Positions 62,222 to 64,000 of a stretch of 64,000 bases of DNA are shown piece after piece. Below the pieces are notes generated by a model that made no database searches, was not told the origin of the DNA, and was given only the letters and a program-made list of their open reading frames with translations. Each line of letters begins with the position of its first letter. The first letter of the stretch is position 1. Source of the DNA: CATOSD01 sp965226695. Its GTDB lineage: Bacteria > Chloroflexota > Dehalococcoidia > Lucifugimonadales > CATOSD01. The position numbers were made by a program, and so were the translations under genes. The stretch is from positions 868,001-932,000 of the forward strand of contig OZ245405.1 in the NCBI GenBank assembly GCA_965226695.1, in the 5' to 3' direction.

Positions 62222-64000
62222 ATGCCGCCAGGGAGCCAAGACGTGCCGCACCAGACCGAGCCCAACGCCAACAACGCCATGGGCGGCCTGCTACAGGCCA
62301 TGCTGCCGCGCAGCCACGTGATCTCCGAAAACACGCAAGCCATCGCCGGAAGGCCGGGGTTGCGTCCCGACATCCTCATCACTGCGCCCGGGCGCGCGCC
62401 CGTCGTCGTGGAGGCGGAATACCTGCCCGCCGCCACCGTCGAGCCGGAGGCCAAAGATCGGCTCGGCCTCGAGGTGGCCGTCACACGCCGCCCCATCGAG
62501 GCCGCCATCGCGCTCCGCTACCCCGAAGACGTCGCCGAGGCCCACGACCTCCACGCCGCGCTGCAGTCCGCCCGCCTGTCGTACTGCGTCTTCACCGAGG
62601 GCGACGATGAGCCGGTCCGCTTCCCCGAATCGGGCTGGCTGGAAGGCTGGGTGGATGACGTCGCCGACATGGTGCGGCTCGTGTCGGTGCCGCAACGCGC
62701 CGTGGACAGGGCGACAGACACGCTGGAAGCGGGCATTGAGAAGGCGGCCAACGTCCTGGACGAACTCGACGCCGAACGCTCCGGCATCAACGTTGCCATC
62801 GCCCGCCTGCTCGGCATGGCCAATGTGCCCCAGACCCGCCGCATGGCGAGCGCCATCGTCGCCAACGCCCTCGTGTTCCACGAGCGCATCGCCGGAATGC
62901 ACGACGGCATAGAGTCGCTGGCCCAGGTATGCGGCCTCAGCGTGCCCAACCCCCAGGAGCGCGTGCTTGCGGCCTGGAGCCGGATTCTGGTCATCAACTA
63001 CTGGCCCATCTTCGCCATCGCCAGGGACATCCTCGGCAGACTGGACGCCAACAGCGCGGCCCGGACGCTCACGGAGCTGCGTGAGACGGCCCAATCGGTG
63101 AACGCCACCGGCGTGGACAACGCCCACGACCTTACGGGCCGCGTCTTTCAGCGGCTGATAGCCGACCGCAAGTACCTCGCCACCTTCTACACCCTGCCCG
63201 CCTCCGCCGCGCTGCTGGCTCGCCTCGCCGTCGCCAAGCTGCGCGACATGGACTGGTCCAGCGCGGAAGCCATCGGCAGCCTGCGCGTGGCCGACTTCGC
63301 CTGCGGCACCGGCGCGCTGCTGTCCGCGGTGTACGAGCAGTTGGCCGCGCGCCACGAGCGGGCCGGAGGCGACGGGGCCGCGCTGCACAAGCCGATGTTG
63401 GAAGAGGTCCTGTACGGCTGCGACGTCATGCCGTCCGCCGTCCACATCACCGGCTCCACCCTGTCGGGCGTCGAGCCGTCCGCCGTCTTCGAGAATTCCC
63501 GCCTATACACCATGCCCTACGGACGCATGACCGACGGGAGCGTGGCCATAGGCTCGCTGGAGCTGCTCCAGTCGTCCAGCGTGCTGACGCTGTTCAACAC
63601 CAGCGACCCCGCCAGCCGCACCGGCAGCACCGGCGAGGAGACCGCCGCCCAGGTGTCCGCCGACATGCCGGACGAGGGATTCGACCTCGTGATAATGAAC
63701 CCGCCGTTTACTCGTAACGTCACTCGCGAGGGTGCTTATGCCGACACGATAGCCGCTGCCTTTGCGGCTTTCGGCGCCAGCGACGCAACCCAGCGGCAGA
63801 TGACGAAGCGTATGCAGACCCTGAAGAAGGGAACTTGTTACCACGGCAACGCCGGCATAGCTTCCGCGTTTGCGGCTTTGGCCGACAAGAAGCTCAAGCC
63901 CGGTGGAGTCCTGGCGCTTGTGCTGCCGCTTTCGGTCGCAAGCGGACTGGCTTGGAGTGGCTTCCGTGAGATGCTTCAAGAAGGGTACACCGACCTTGAC
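62222..64000 (+). CDS. N6-adenine DNA methylase-like protein, partial (runs off the right edge)
   Basis: At least 593 codons. The SAM-binding motif I VADFACGTGALLSAVYE is near residue 356 and the catalytic motif IV MNPPFTRNV near residue 493, as in type I/IIG-like N6-adenine methylases. An N-terminal 200-residue region (RPDILITAPGRAPVVVEAEY) resembles the nuclease-like domain of IIG enzymes (D...E-x-E pattern), but catalysis is not established. Start is ATG 62222 or GTG 62243; GGAG lies 7 bases before the GTG. The other end is cut off. Confidence 0.88.
   Translation, partial: MPPGSQDVPHQTEPNANNAMGGLLQAMLPRSHVISENTQAIAGRPGLRPDILITAPGRAPVVVEAEYLPAATVEPEAKDRLGLEVAVTRRPIEAAIALRYPEDVAEAHDLHAALQSARLSYCVFTEGDDEPVRFPESGWLEGWVDDVADMVRLVSVPQRAVDRATDTLEAGIEKAANVLDELDAERSGINVAIARLLGMANVPQTRRMASAIVANALVFHERIAGMHDGIESLAQVCGLSVPNPQERVLAAWSRILVINYWPIFAIARDILGRLDANSAARTLTELRETAQSVNATGVDNAHDLTGRVFQRLIADRKYLATFYTLPASAALLARLAVAKLRDMDWSSAEAIGSLRVADFACGTGALLSAVYEQLAARHERAGGDGAALHKPMLEEVLYGCDVMPSAVHITGSTLSGVEPSAVFENSRLYTMPYGRMTDGSVAIGSLELLQSSSVLTLFNTSDPASRTGSTGEETAAQVSADMPDEGFDLVIMNPPFTRNVTREGAYADTIAAAFAAFGASDATQRQMTKRMQTLKKGTCYHGNAGIASAFAALADKKLKPGGVLALVLPLSVASGLAWSGFREMLQEGYTDLD

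Overview
The window is a GC-rich bacterial chromosome segment of mostly housekeeping and catabolic genes, set with short palindromic repeats and a few lower-GC accessory islands. The gene mix includes xanthine-dehydrogenase-type molybdoenzymes, many small hydrolases, a DRTGG-domain protein, CcmF/CcmH haem-lyase genes and ThiXYZ-type pyrimidine uptake under a TPP riboswitch. This suits a Chloroflexota member (Dehalococcoidia/SAR202-like), but that is inference; no rRNA or other taxonomic marker is present and I recognised no tRNA or CRISPR array.

Layout. 1-3.6 kb: a DUF4011-type superfamily 1 helicase, broken by a one-base frameshift and running off the left edge. 3.8-6.8 kb: promoter, TPP riboswitch with terminator, and ABC transporter genes for a thiamine-pyrimidine precursor. 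6.8-11.0 kb: cytochrome c maturation genes (ccmH, ccmF, a CcmI-like gene and a membrane partner). 11.1-13.8 kb: a BioD/DRTGG protein and an orphan pair of molybdenum-hydroxylase subunits. 14.1-18.5 kb: a surface protein with TP-rich linker, then a low-GC island where an IS5-family element has landed in a DUF2971 gene. 18.5-28.7 kb: a minus-strand run of metallo-hydrolase, RNase PH, CocE-type hydrolase, NudC, SerS, TrpB, CoA-transferase, cupin and an ABC-2 exporter. 28.9-32.5 kb: an accessory operon of HARE-HTH protein, small zinc-ribbon protein and HelD-like helicase. 32.9-38.8 kb: secreted protein plus two-component system, FAD oxidoreductase, GNAT, PPOX and SMP-30 proteins. 38.8-41.5 kb: DUF3800 protein and an amidase with a small GatC-like partner. 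41.7-46.3 kb: uvrA, mazG and a DUF1461 membrane protein. 46.3-51.0 kb: a HEPN two-gene cassette, comB, an aldo-keto reductase, a CDF transporter and a DUF4258/DUF2283 pair. 51.4-61.0 kb: amidohydrolase, enoyl-CoA hydratase, an operon of MoaD-like, PIG-L, DapA-like and alpha/beta hydrolase genes, a partly duplicated membrane gene, and a complete xanthine-dehydrogenase-type LSM operon. 61.4-64 kb: a small exported protein and an N6-adenine DNA methylase running off the right edge.

Three observations stand out. (1) A 24-bp palindromic unit sits inside a larger intergenic repeat at five sites and also lies in frame inside the IS5 transposase gene, so it looks like a very small mobile palindrome. 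(2) A coupled operon pairs a HelD-family helicase with a HARE-HTH protein that has an acidic C-terminal tail, recalling the HelD and delta factors of Firmicute RNA polymerase. (3) A HEPN protein is translationally coupled to a small partner that is not a MNT nucleotidyltransferase, a candidate uncharacterised toxin-antitoxin-like pair. Several long genes carry single-base frameshifts, which may be real decay or assembly error.
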